A stretch of DNA of 48,077 nucleotides from Bacteroidaceae bacterium (GTDB lineage Bacteria > Bacteroidota > Bacteroidia > Bacteroidales > Bacteroidaceae): assembly GCA_017646665.1 (NCBI GenBank), contig JAGCMB010000061.1, positions 1 to 48,077 of the forward strand. Reading direction: 5' to 3'. The notes under the pieces are model-generated. The model was not told the origin of the DNA. It did not search any database and worked only from the letters and a program-made list of their open reading frames with translations. Each line of letters starts with the position of its first letter. Within the stretch, counting starts at the first letter, position 1. This document shows positions 25,889 through 33,529 of the stretch, piece after piece. A program made the position numbers and the translations under genes.

Positions 25889-27057
25889 TGGAAAAAGAAA
25901 TGATAAACAGAATACCATCACCCTGTTATGTGATGGAAGAGGCTCTCTTACGCCGTAATTTGGAGTTGATAAGCCGAGTGGCACGCGAAGCCGGTGTTGA
26001 GATAATATTGGCATTTAAGGCTTTTGCTCTTTGGAAAAGTTTTCCTATTTTCCGTGAGTATATAAATTCCGTGACAGCAAGTTCCATTCACGAAGCGCGT
26101 CTTGCGTATGAGGAGTTCGGCAGTAGGGCGCACGCTTTTTCGCCGGCCTATACCCTTGAGGAATTTGATGAGATGATGCGATGCAGCAGTCATATATCAT
26201 TCAATTCACTCACGCAGTATGAGCGTTTCTATCCAATGACAAAAAATGCAGGGCACGTAATATCGTGTGGAATACGTATAAATCCCGAGTATTCCGAGAT
26301 TGAGACTGAACTTTACAATCCTTGTGCTCCCGGTAGCCGTTTTGGTGTTACTGCCGATTTGTTGCCCGATGAACTGCCTGCCGGCATAGAGGGCTTCCAT
26401 TGCCATTGCCATTGCGAGTCGAGCTCCTATGCTTTGGAGAATACATTGGTGCATATTGAGGAAAAATTCGGCAAATGGCTGCCTGAAATCAAATGGCTCA
26501 ACTTGGGTGGCGGTCATCTGATGACACGTAAGGATTATGATGTCGAGCACCTGATAGGGCTTCTTAAGGGTCTGCGTGAACGCTATCCCAATCTACAAGT
26601 GATACTTGAACCCGGTTCGGCCTTTGCATGGCAGACAGGCTCTCTGGTGTCTGAGGTGGTCGATATTGTGGAAAGCCGTGGTATCCGCACTGCAATTCTG
26701 AATGTCAGCTTTACTTGTCACATGCCCGATTGTCTTGAAATGCCATATCAACCGGTGGTTACAGGTGCAGAGTCACTTGATGCCGATGCAGTGAAGGGTG
26801 CTCCATTCGAGGAGAATATTTATCGTCTTGGTGGAAATAGTTGCTTGAGTGGTGACTATATGGGCAGTTGGAAATTCCAGCAACCGTTGAAGGTTGGTGA
26901 TAGAGTGGTGTTTGAGGATATGATACACTATACAACCGTCAAGACAAATATGTTTAATGGTATCTCTCACCCAAGCATTGCGCTGTTGCGTCAAAATGGA
27001 GATTTGGAAATGTTCAAGGTCTTCAAGTATGAAGATTACAGAGATAGAATGTGTTGA
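25888..27057 (+). CDS. nspC: Carboxynorspermidine/carboxyspermidine decarboxylase
   Basis: NspC is a PLP-dependent fold-III decarboxylase that makes norspermidine or spermidine from its carboxy form in the alternative polyamine pathway. The PLP lysine is Lys44 (ILAFKAFALW); GIRINP, SRFGV, LNLGGGH and the dimer-interface CHMPDCLEMPY are typical, as is the 389-residue length. Its partner carboxy(nor)spermidine dehydrogenase is not in the window. It overlaps the helicase stop by one base, so translation may be coupled, though the two functions are unrelated. A start at 25900 (second Met) is also possible. A hairpin terminator follows at 27086-27114. Confidence 0.93.
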   Translation: MEKEMINRIPSPCYVMEEALLRRNLELISRVAREAGVEIILAFKAFALWKSFPIFREYINSVTASSIHEARLAYEEFGSRAHAFSPAYTLEEFDEMMRCSSHISFNSLTQYERFYPMTKNAGHVISCGIRINPEYSEIETELYNPCAPGSRFGVTADLLPDELPAGIEGFHCHCHCESSSYALENTLVHIEEKFGKWLPEIKWLNLGGGHLMTRKDYDVEHLIGLLKGLRERYPNLQVILEPGSAFAWQTGSLVSEVVDIVESRGIRTAILNVSFTCHMPDCLEMPYQPVVTGAESLDADAVKGAPFEENIYRLGGNSCLSGDYMGSWKFQQPLKVGDRVVFEDMIHYTTVKTNMFNGISHPSIALLRQNGDLEMFKVFKYEDYRDRMC

Positions 27058-27085
27058 TGCTTTGTAGAAACTCTCTAGAAAAAGT

Positions 27086-27114
27086 AGCGAGCGATAACCA
27101 AGTTACCGCTCGCT
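27086..27114 (+). terminator. Hairpin terminator after nspC
   Basis: A 13-bp stem (27086-27098 with 27102-27114, one G-U) with a 3-base loop, followed by TTCTGTTGTTTC. The T content after the stem is moderate. It can also serve the small leftward gene that ends at 27136. Confidence 0.7.
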
Positions 27115-27135
27115 TTCTGTTGTTTCAGATGATAC

Positions 27136-27315
27136 TTATTTTGCAGGCTCCCATTTGCAACGTACGGGCGATACAATTGCTCCCTCTTCTTTCAACTGTT
27201 TCATTGCTTTGTCCACCTCTTTACGGTCAATGCCGCTGAGTTCTGCTATTTTACCTGCGTTGACCGGCTCGCCGGCTTCTCTCATAACTTGTAATACTTT
27301 TTCTTTTGCTTCCAT
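27136..27315 (-). CDS. Small winged-helix protein (59 aa)
   Basis: A 59-codon frame, short enough to be missed by standard cut-offs. It reads as a compact winged-helix fold: [21 protein letters not shown] (first helices), then [18 protein letters not shown] (recognition helix and turn) and [11 protein letters not shown] (wing). It resembles small MarR-like or wHTH regulators of Bacteroidales. It may bind DNA or a protein partner. It lies 70 bases after the 4-Cys protein gene on the same strand, so it may belong to that operon or have its own promoter. The ATG at 27315 follows an A-rich stretch. Confidence 0.7.
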   Translation of the reverse strand: MEAKEKVLQVMREAGEPVNAGKIAELSGIDRKEVDKAMKQLKEEGAIVSPVRCKWEPAK

Positions 27316-27385
27316 AATTTTTGTTTTTAATAGTTGTTGTCAGTAGTTGTACGATATATTAATACCGTTGTTTATCTTTTTGTTC

Positions 27386-27592
27386 TCATTTGTTGCGATT
27401 TCTGATTTCTAATGTTATGTCAATGTAACCACGTGTGCCGTTTATATAGTCGGCATAAAGTGTTTCCGGGTCACGGCCTGTCAGTATGCGGCATTTGCCA
27501 CAGGCTTCGCAGTCGTTGAGGCATTTCCACGCATCGAGCACATAGGCACGGCGTTCCTCTTTTGTCGATTTGTCAATTCCCGGAGGTGTCAT
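27386..27592 (-). CDS. Small protein with C-x3-C-x2-C-x2-C motif
   Basis: The 68-residue protein has Cys24, Cys28, Cys31 and Cys34 in C-x3-C-x2-C-x2-C, the spacing seen in metal- or Fe-S-binding sites, then a GRDPETLYADYINGTRGYI stretch. I do not recognise the family. Its start overlaps the stop of the CAT-like gene (ATGA), so they are translationally coupled and probably act together. It has no signal peptide. Whether the cysteines bind iron-sulfur, zinc or nothing cannot be told from sequence. Confidence 0.65.
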   Translation of the reverse strand: MTPPGIDKSTKEERRAYVLDAWKCLNDCEACGKCRILTGRDPETLYADYINGTRGYIDITLEIRNRNK

Positions 27593-28206
27593 AATGCTTT
27601 TATTTCCTGTTGTAGTTGCTCAAGGAAGCCAGCTCCGTGTCCGCCATCCATTTGGACATGGTGGAACTGAAACGAAATGGGCAATGTCGTTTTCAGTAAT
27701 TTCTTGCGGAACTTGCCCCACATAACCATCGGGTTACAGAATTTGTCGGTATATTGGTTTACAATGCAGTCGAGCTCTGTTTCTATCATAGCCGATGTTC
27801 CAATAATCATATAGTCCTCCAAGAACGAACTTTTACATTCTGTGGCTGCCTGTGCTGTCAAGCTGTTATAGTCACTTGCGAATTGTCCAATGTCGTCGGT
27901 GAATGCTATGTCGCAAGAATTTATACCGCCTTCGCGGTTGTTGACTATTACATTTATAGCAATACGGTCATATTTGTAGAGCTTTCCTTGCTCTGGCAGA
28001 GTGTAGAACTCCTTTATGTTGCTTGCAGCTTTGCCAATGCACCAGCAGAGCAGGGCATTGAACCTTATGCCTAGCCTCTTGCTTGCCTTGAGTACATTGC
28101 TTACATTGAATGTCTTGGTCAATGTTACCATAGGCATAGGAGAGGTCATCCACAGCGAAAATGCTGCTGCGCGTGTGGATTCTTCTGGAGATATTTCTGT
28201 TTTCAT
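27589..28206 (-). CDS. Chloramphenicol-acetyltransferase-like (CatA-fold) acetyltransferase
   Basis: The 205-residue protein belongs to the CAT fold family. The C-terminal FHHVQMDGGHGAGFL has the catalytic HHxxxDG motif of CAT; the LWMTSPMPM and ALLCWCIGKA segments also fit. CAT enzymes are trimers that move an acetyl group from acetyl-CoA to a hydroxyl. The long distance from characterised resistance enzymes and the location in a chromosomal operon with an SDR and a 4-Cys protein argue against claiming chloramphenicol resistance; the natural acceptor is unknown. The next gene overlaps by four bases. Upstream, the SDR gene ends 13 bases before the ATG. Confidence 0.8.
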   Translation of the reverse strand: MKTEISPEESTRAAAFSLWMTSPMPMVTLTKTFNVSNVLKASKRLGIRFNALLCWCIGKAASNIKEFYTLPEQGKLYKYDRIAINVIVNNREGGINSCDIAFTDDIGQFASDYNSLTAQAATECKSSFLEDYMIIGTSAMIETELDCIVNQYTDKFCNPMVMWGKFRKKLLKTTLPISFQFHHVQMDGGHGAGFLEQLQQEIKAL

Positions 28207-28219
28207 ATTCTTCTCTCTA

Positions 28220-28933
28220 TTATTGCTCTAATTTCCAGCCATTGTCACCGTGGTAAATCATCTGTCTGGTCATTCCTCCGTCTATGCATATATTCTCACC
28301 TGTTATAAACCCTGCCTTGTCGCTACACAAGAACAGTACCATATTGGCTATGTCCATCGGGTTGCCAACGCGTCCGGCCGGATGTTGTGTGGAATCGGCA
28401 CCGTCGTATGTGGTGTATGCGGTGTCTATCCATCCCGGGGAGATTGAATTTACTCTCGCTTTTCCGGCAAGGCTCACTGCAAGAGCGTGTGTCAATGCTG
28501 CAATGCCTCCTTTGGCGGCAGTGTAGCTTTCGGTCTGCGGTTGGCTCATCCTGTCGCGTGATGACGAGATGTTTACGATTGATGCTCCTTCGGCCAAATT
28601 GGACTGCAATAGTTTTGTCAGGTAGAATGGGGCAGTTATTCCAACGCTGAGTGCATACTGAAACTCCTCGTATGTACATTCGTCAATGCCTTTCATCAAC
28701 GGTAGTGCGTTGTTTATGATGCAATCTACTTTGTCGTGTTTTTTGAGAATGCTGGCAACAAAATCCTCCAGTACTTCTTTGCTGGATATATCGCCAATGA
28801 AGTGGTTGCCCTCTTCTTTGTCTATAACATAGACAATGGCACCATTTGCGCGGAACTCATCGGCAATACACTTGCCAATGCCTTTTGCTCCGCCTGTGAT
28901 AATGACGACTTTTTCCTTGAATATCTGCTGCAT
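28220..28933 (-). CDS. Short-chain dehydrogenase/reductase
   Basis: The 237-residue cytosolic oxidoreductase has the SDR pattern: TGGAKGIGK cofactor loop, CIINNA, catalytic Ser in NISSSRDR, catalytic YTAAK, and the ISPGW motif. The acidic residue after the second strand (VIDKEE) points to NAD(H) over NADP(H). ATG 28933 is preferred; 28984 would add 17 polar residues before the Rossmann strand. It is first in a leftward set with CAT-like, 4-Cys and winged-helix genes. Substrate unknown. A TACTTTTG -7-like box lies upstream at 28982-28989. Confidence 0.88.
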   Translation of the reverse strand: MQQIFKEKVVIITGGAKGIGKCIADEFRANGAIVYVIDKEEGNHFIGDISSKEVLEDFVASILKKHDKVDCIINNALPLMKGIDECTYEEFQYALSVGITAPFYLTKLLQSNLAEGASIVNISSSRDRMSQPQTESYTAAKGGIAALTHALAVSLAGKARVNSISPGWIDTAYTTYDGADSTQHPAGRVGNPMDIANMVLFLCSDKAGFITGENICIDGGMTRQMIYHGDNGWKLEQ

Positions 28934-28981
28934 ATCTGTATGTGGAAAGTTTGCTGTTTGATTACAATGGCTCTTATTTTT

Positions 28982-28989
28982 CAAAAGTA
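28982..28989 (-). promoter_or_regulatory. Probable -7 element of the SDR operon
   Basis: TACTTTTG on the minus strand matches TAnnTTTG, about 49 bases before the ATG at 28933. No matching -33 element seen. Confidence 0.35.
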
Positions 28990-29091
28990 ATATAAATACC
29001 TGTCATATTCATATAAAAAAACTTAAAAAACGCAAAGGGGGTGTCTTTGTGAATTTGTATGTGTATCAGATGAAAAAAACGGGTGACAAGG

Positions 29092-29121
29092 GTTGAGGTT
29101 CTGTGAAAAAGGGTAACTTTG
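29092..29121 (+). promoter_or_regulatory. Promoter of the small gene at 29144
   Basis: GTTG (29092-29095), 18 bases, then TAACTTTG (29114-29121), a full -7 match. A start near 29125 gives a leader of about 20 bases. Confidence 0.5.
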
Positions 29122-29143
29122 CCTTGTTTCAAGTTATGTGATA

Positions 29144-29440
29144 ATGTATCAGAAATTTATAATTACCGATAGTGGAGAACTCAAGTTCGGAAATGTGTAC
29201 CATCACCGTAATCTCTTGCGGTGTGATGAAAGTTGCCCTTATGGGGGTGGATTGTGGCGTTTAGACGATTCCCGTGAGGCTGTGGTGCTGTATGGGCGTT
29301 CATTTGAATTTGGCGCACCTTTCTTTGATGCGCTCAGGTTCGTGAATTGGGATGGTATCGATGGCAAGGAGAGGACTCTTCTGTATCAGCCTCATTGGCC
29401 TTATGATGATACATTGATATCGGTGGCTACCGGCTACTGA
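29144..29440 (+). CDS. Conserved-looking hypothetical protein (98 aa)
   Basis: I do not recognise this gene. The 98-residue product has no signal peptide or membrane helix and is rich in aromatic residues. The frame opens YQKFIITDSGELKFGNV and carries the motif CPYGGGLWRLDD and WDGIDGKERTLLYQPHWP. A good promoter upstream, a strong terminator after it and a coding-like reading frame support a real gene. The ATG at 29144 is preferred over a GTG at 29138. It stands alone between divergent (SDR) and convergent (kinase fusion) genes. Function unknown. Confidence 0.6.
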   Translation: MYQKFIITDSGELKFGNVYHHRNLLRCDESCPYGGGLWRLDDSREAVVLYGRSFEFGAPFFDALRFVNWDGIDGKERTLLYQPHWPYDDTLISVATGY

Positions 29441-29454
29441 TTTATTGGCGATAA

Positions 29455-29506
29455 ATATAAACAGTCCGGGAATTGCTTGTATGAGCAATTCCCGGACTGT
29501 TTATAT
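29455..29506. terminator. 23-bp hairpin terminator
   Basis: Perfect arms 29455-29477 and 29484-29506, with AGTCCGGGAATTGCT in the left arm and a 6-base loop, A/T-rich at both outer ends. It serves the rightward small gene and the leftward kinase-fusion gene, whose stop is nine bases away. Confidence 0.88.
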
Positions 29507-29514
29507 AAGATATT

Positions 29515-30651
29515 TTACTTTCTTCTTATTCTTATTTGTATGGCCTCTTCAATTGGAGTATCGTTTATCAGTACTAGGTATCCACCACCACCGGCACCGG
29601 TTATTTTATATCCCTTTACCTTGCCTTGATATTCATCGATAGCCTTTTGTACGTGTGGCGAAATCATATTCGGGAACATAGCTGTTTGTGCCTTGAATGA
29701 GGCAGTGCAAGCTTTTCCCCACGCTTCAATGTCCTTTGCCATCAGTGCGTTCCAACAATCGTCTGCGGCTTTTGCAAGAGCCTCGGCACCGGCTTTGTCA
29801 ATATGTGTATCGGCAAGCACATCGTAACTGCTGTCGCGTGGTGCAAGCGGTACAAGCCATAGGTTCTTTTCAATGAAGTCGAGGATTTCGTCTTCTTTTA
29901 CGCTTTCAATGTTCTCTGGCCAATATCCGCCGTCGTAATTCAAACGGTTCAATCCTGGCATAACAATACCAATGGCATCCTGTGAACCGCTGATGTATGG
30001 GCTGCCTGGAGGATTTTCGTAGCGGAACACCATTTTTGCAAGTGTTTCGCGGTCACCCTCCGGAATGTCTACGTGCCACATTTCAATAGCTGCCTTTCGC
30101 GATGATGTACTCATTCCACCGCGGTTGTTGAAATCATAATCCGGCTCAATGCAGATGGTCAGCACCGGACCACCATGATGTTTGCTCACGTATGGTTGGT
30201 CGAGCCAACCACCCGCGAGGTCAATGCGGTATGGTATTTTGCACTCCTGACGCAAAGCTGTTGTTGAGCGTGTAGGCAGGCCGGCTTCGGGAATTCGGGT
30301 GCTCACAACAAGCTCAATGCCGTTTGCTTCGCAGAAACGTTTCTTTCCGGGTGTATAGCCGTCGCTGTTTACAAAAAAGATGTCCGGTTTCAGACGTTTT
30401 ACATCCTCTTCAAAGTCGAGCATGCCGCTACCACTGTTGATAAAAGCATCCTTTACGTAGCGGATGGCCTTTACCATATACAGGCGTTCTTGCTCTGTGT
30501 TTATAGTCTTGCGGTCTTTCAGTTCACGTATAGTGGCATCAGAACCTATACCCACATAAAGGTCACCGTATGTTGATGCCTCCTTGAAAAATGCAACGTG
30601 TCCCGAGTGGAGCATGTCGTAACATCCCGAAACAAATACTTTTTTGCTCAT
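29515..30651 (-). CDS. Nucleotidyltransferase-GHMP kinase fusion protein
   Basis: The 378-residue protein joins two enzymes. Residues 1-135: a cytidylyltransferase-like fold with HSGH (15-18) and the RSTTALR motif that closes the active site. Residues 138-378: a GHMP-type sugar kinase with RIDLAGGWLD (motif 1), GGMSTSS (motif 2, the phosphate loop) and KITGAGGGGYL (motif 3). It may phosphorylate a sugar at C1 and then couple it to a nucleotide, the logic of fucokinase/guanylyltransferase and heptose enzymes, but it is too short for Fkp. Substrate and nucleotide are unknown. It has its own strong promoter (30680-30710). Confidence 0.8.
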   Translation of the reverse strand: MSKKVFVSGCYDMLHSGHVAFFKEASTYGDLYVGIGSDATIRELKDRKTINTEQERLYMVKAIRYVKDAFINSGSGMLDFEEDVKRLKPDIFFVNSDGYTPGKKRFCEANGIELVVSTRIPEAGLPTRSTTALRQECKIPYRIDLAGGWLDQPYVSKHHGGPVLTICIEPDYDFNNRGGMSTSSRKAAIEMWHVDIPEGDRETLAKMVFRYENPPGSPYISGSQDAIGIVMPGLNRLNYDGGYWPENIESVKEDEILDFIEKNLWLVPLAPRDSSYDVLADTHIDKAGAEALAKAADDCWNALMAKDIEAWGKACTASFKAQTAMFPNMISPHVQKAIDEYQGKVKGYKITGAGGGGYLVLINDTPIEEAIQIRIRRK

Positions 30652-30679
30652 TTTTGTGTTTTTTATTCAATGATTGTAG

Positions 30680-30710
30680 CAAAGGTATAAATAATCTTTA
30701 TATATGCAAA
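30680..30710 (-). promoter_or_regulatory. Promoter of the kinase-fusion gene
   Basis: TTTG (30710-30707), exactly 19 bases, then TACCTTTG (30687-30680): a full match to the Bacteroidetes consensus. The leader is about 25 bases. Confidence 0.8.
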
Positions 30711-30758
30711 CTGTGTGTGCAATATTTGTGTAGTCTTATACTGTGATGATTTCCTGTG

Positions 30759-31448
30759 TCAGAAACCATTGTATGTATAGGCAAGTGTGAATATGCTGAC
30801 CTTGCAATTATACCATGTTCTCATTGTTGTTGCGCAGCTGCATAGTGTTGCGCCTGTTGTGAGAATGTCGTCAACGAGCAGTATATGTTCGTTGTTTAAA
30901 GTGTATGGGGTTGTAACCGAGAAGATGTCCTTTACATTTTCCCAACGTTCGTCGCGGTTCTTGTGTGTCTGCGTTTCATTAGGTATATCACGTACCATGA
31001 GTCTTGTGTCAATGGGTATACCTGTTACGTTTGACAATCCTTTTGCGATGTATTCGCTCTGATTGTATCCTCTCTTGCGTTGTTTGCTTTTTGATAGAGG
31101 CAAAGGTACTATGCGTGTTATTCCATTGAAGAAATCACTCTCAAGTAGCTCCTTTGCTGCCATTTCGGCAATGTATGTTCCAACCTCGGGCGAATCGTTA
31201 TATTTCAATTTGTGCATCAACGCATTATATGGTGAGCCTTTACGGTAGTACATAAATGATGTGGCACGCTCAATATCAACTTTTCCCCAGAATGTCTGTT
31301 CAATATCAATTTTGTGATGTGCTTCAATTTTTGGCAGTGTATACAGGCAATTCAGGCAGATGTAGCGCTCTTGGCGTGATAACACTTCGCCACAGACAGC
31401 GCATCGACGTGGGAAAATGAGGTCTATGAGGTCAGAAATCCATTTCAT
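30759..31448 (-). CDS. comF: ComF-family phosphoribosyltransferase-like protein
   Basis: The 229-residue protein has the ComF layout: an N-terminal zinc-finger-like CxxC pair (CAVCGE and CLNC), then a PRTase-type domain with KQRKRGYNQSE and the phosphate loop VDDILTTGATL. ComF is needed for DNA uptake in competent bacteria. Its start lies inside recX (17-base overlap). It is the last gene of the ten-gene run from valS. Confidence 0.9.
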   Translation of the reverse strand: MKWISDLIDLIFPRRCAVCGEVLSRQERYICLNCLYTLPKIEAHHKIDIEQTFWGKVDIERATSFMYYRKGSPYNALMHKLKYNDSPEVGTYIAEMAAKELLESDFFNGITRIVPLPLSKSKQRKRGYNQSEYIAKGLSNVTGIPIDTRLMVRDIPNETQTHKNRDERWENVKDIFSVTTPYTLNNEHILLVDDILTTGATLCSCATTMRTWYNCKVSIFTLAYTYNGF

Positions 31449-31911
31449 CGCCTTTGTATTTTATTGTAGAAATAATGAGTGAGGGCTCATATCCGCGACT
31501 TGATGCGTGACGGATGATTTTTTGTTGTGTAGCAAAATCGTCGGCTCCTTTTAGTTCTCTGCGCTTTATCTCAATAACATCTTTGAGCGACTGCAAGTAT
31601 ATATCTTCGTCGATATTATCAAGTGCTTCTTTGATATATTCTTGTGGCAAATGCTTCTCGCGAAGTGTTGCATTGATTTTTATGCGCCCCCAACGGTTGA
31701 ACTTTACCTTGTCGTTGACAAATGCACTGCAGTAGCGTACTTCATCTATGAATTTCTCCTCAATGAGCCGTGCTATGATTTTTTCTTGCTCGGTATGCGG
31801 TATGCCCCACGTTGTGAGCTTTGTGCTCACCTCGCTTATGCAGCGTTCACACAATGTGCAGTATGCCGCAGCCTTGTTCAGTGCTTCACTGGGAGTAAGT
31901 GGTTTTTTCAT
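31432..31911 (-). CDS. recX: Regulatory protein RecX
   Basis: RecX binds RecA filaments and limits their growth. The 159-residue protein is helical; KLTTWGIPHTEQEKIIARLIEEKFIDEVRY holds the family pattern of three-helix repeats (with variants of FIDExRYA), later repeated as KHLPQEYIKEALDNID and IIRHASSRGYEPSLI. recA is not in the window. It lies between prmC and comF with a 17-base overlap into comF. Confidence 0.88.
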   Translation of the reverse strand: MKKPLTPSEALNKAAAYCTLCERCISEVSTKLTTWGIPHTEQEKIIARLIEEKFIDEVRYCSAFVNDKVKFNRWGRIKINATLREKHLPQEYIKEALDNIDEDIYLQSLKDVIEIKRRELKGADDFATQQKIIRHASSRGYEPSLIISTIKYKGDEMDF

Positions 31912-31956
31912 TCACCTTTCAGTTTTCACTTTTCACCTTTCACCTTTCCCCTTTGG
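31912..31956 (-). repeat. Heptamer-like GGTGAAA tandem tract at the prmC/recX junction
   Basis: On the minus strand the region reads as imperfect tandem copies of GGTGAAA / AGTGAAA. It contains the prmC stop codon and the intergenic spacer before recX, and encodes the KGKGER end of PrmC. Such tracts are slippage-prone. Confidence 0.5.
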
Positions 31957-32787
31957 TTTCACTGCTCTAATCATTCTGTCATTCTCGGCAAAGTCCTTGT
32001 GCAGTTCGATGCTTGTGTAGCCTAGCGACAATAACATATCAATTGTTTCCTGTCCGTGGGCACGGTTAATCTCAAAGTAGAGTGTGCCACCGGGTTTTAG
32101 AAGTGTTAAGCCCTTTTCGGCTATTGTGCGGTAGAATAGCAATGGGTCGCTGTCGGGCACAAACAGGGCGGTGTGCGGTTCCCAATCGAGTACATTGGCG
32201 TGCATAGCCTCCTTTTCGTTCTCCTTGATATAAGGCGGGTTACTCACAATAATGTCGAACAGCTCGCCTGTTGGCTGATATGCCAATATATCCACCTGTT
32301 CAAATGTGACAGCACTGCCATTGGCCTTGCTGTTTTCTGCTGCGACAGTAAGCGCGTCGGGTGAAATATCCCAAGCGGTGACGTCGCTCTGCGGTATTTT
32401 ATTGGCAAGGCTAACCGCAATGCAACCACTACCGGTGCCAATGTCAAGGATGCTCTCCTTCCCTATAGCTTCGCTCGCAATCCACTCGACAAGCTCGCTT
32501 GTTTCCGGGCGAGGAATGAGCGTTGCCGGTGTGACCTTGAACCTTAGTCCGCAAAAATCGCAGTAGCCAAGAATGTATTGTATCGGCTCTTGCTTTTTCA
32601 AACGCTCAATGGCATTGTCAAGCTGCGTTTCCTGTTCTGTAGTGAGAGTGATGTCATCTTTCAGGTAGAATGCCATTTGTGATATGCCAAGCAATTCCAC
32701 TGCAATGATGCGTGTGAGGGCTGAAATTTCCCCGGCCGAGTAACAGCCGGATAGCTCTTCATTTATATGCTTGGCAATCGCTTTCAT
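31933..32787 (-). CDS. prmC: Release factor glutamine methyltransferase
   Basis: PrmC (HemK) methylates the Gln of the GGQ motif in release factors. The SAM-binding motif ILDIGTGSGCIAVSLA and the catalytic NPPY (VSNPPYI) are visible; the N-terminal helical domain ends near residue 90. 284 residues is normal. It is followed by recX after a 21-base spacer with a heptamer repeat. Confidence 0.95.
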   Translation of the reverse strand: MKAIAKHINEELSGCYSAGEISALTRIIAVELLGISQMAFYLKDDITLTTEQETQLDNAIERLKKQEPIQYILGYCDFCGLRFKVTPATLIPRPETSELVEWIASEAIGKESILDIGTGSGCIAVSLANKIPQSDVTAWDISPDALTVAAENSKANGSAVTFEQVDILAYQPTGELFDIIVSNPPYIKENEKEAMHANVLDWEPHTALFVPDSDPLLFYRTIAEKGLTLLKPGGTLYFEINRAHGQETIDMLLSLGYTSIELHKDFAENDRMIRAVKPKGKGER

Positions 32788-32792
32788 TTTTT

Positions 32793-33527
32793 TTAGCCGT
32801 TTATCTCATTGAATAGTTTTTCCCATTCAGCGCAGAGTACCTCGATTGATGGGAATACAAGGTTTGCGCCGGCTTGGCTCAACACCTCGTCCTTCAATGG
32901 CCCTGTGTTGGCTGCGACGGTGAAAAGGCCTGCTGCAACGCCTGCTGTTACGCCAAGCGGTGCATTCTCTACAACTATCACCTCGTCGGGGGCAAAGCCA
33001 CCGCGTTCCAACGCCAAAAGATATGGGTCAGGGTAGGGCTTGCCACGTTTTACGTGGAAACTGCTGATGACGTGGCCCTCGGCAAACAGGCCTGGGAAGT
33101 TGCTTTGTATGCGGTCGAGCAGCGTTGGTGTGCCACTGCCTGTTACAATCATCGGTGTGAGTCCGCAAGCCTTCACCTTCTGCACCAGTTCGAGCGCGAA
33201 TGGCATTCGCGGTGTTGGCGGGTAGGTGTCGAAGATGTCACACTTTGCCTTGCACAGCGCATCTATCTGCTCCGCTGTTGCGGGTTTGCCGAATTGGGCT
33301 AAACTTGCAGTGTTGATGGTGTCGGCACCGGTGCGGCCCTCGTTCATATAGACATCCTCGCGTGAGAATACAAAACCTGCGTCGGTCATCACTCGCGACC
33401 AGGCATCGGCGTGGTAGGGCATTGAGTCGAACAGCACGCCGTCCATATCGAACAATACAGCACGCAACTGCAAGGCTTTGTGGCCTTGCAGTTGCTTATA
33501 GTTTTCAATAGCTTTGTTATAATCCAT
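32793..33527 (-). CDS. HAD-superfamily phosphatase/phosphomutase-like protein
   Basis: The 244-residue protein has HAD motif I FDMDGVLFDSMPYH, motif II (TGSGT), motif III near KRGKPYPDP and motif IV VVENAPLGV. It resembles beta-phosphoglucomutase-type enzymes with a helical cap domain. Its position after pgi suggests a sugar phosphate, but the substrate cannot be read. I chose ATG 33527, two bases after the pgi stop; the frame open further upstream overlaps pgi and encodes basic non-family sequence. Confidence 0.88.
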   Translation of the reverse strand: MDYNKAIENYKQLQGHKALQLRAVLFDMDGVLFDSMPYHADAWSRVMTDAGFVFSREDVYMNEGRTGADTINTASLAQFGKPATAEQIDALCKAKCDIFDTYPPTPRMPFALELVQKVKACGLTPMIVTGSGTPTLLDRIQSNFPGLFAEGHVISSFHVKRGKPYPDPYLLALERGGFAPDEVIVVENAPLGVTAGVAAGLFTVAANTGPLKDEVLSQAGANLVFPSIEVLCAEWEKLFNEING

Positions 33528-33529
33528 TA

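Noticed and set aside
27589-28206. Chloramphenicol resistance gene
   Set aside because: It has the CAT fold motif, but the operon context and divergence do not support a resistance role.
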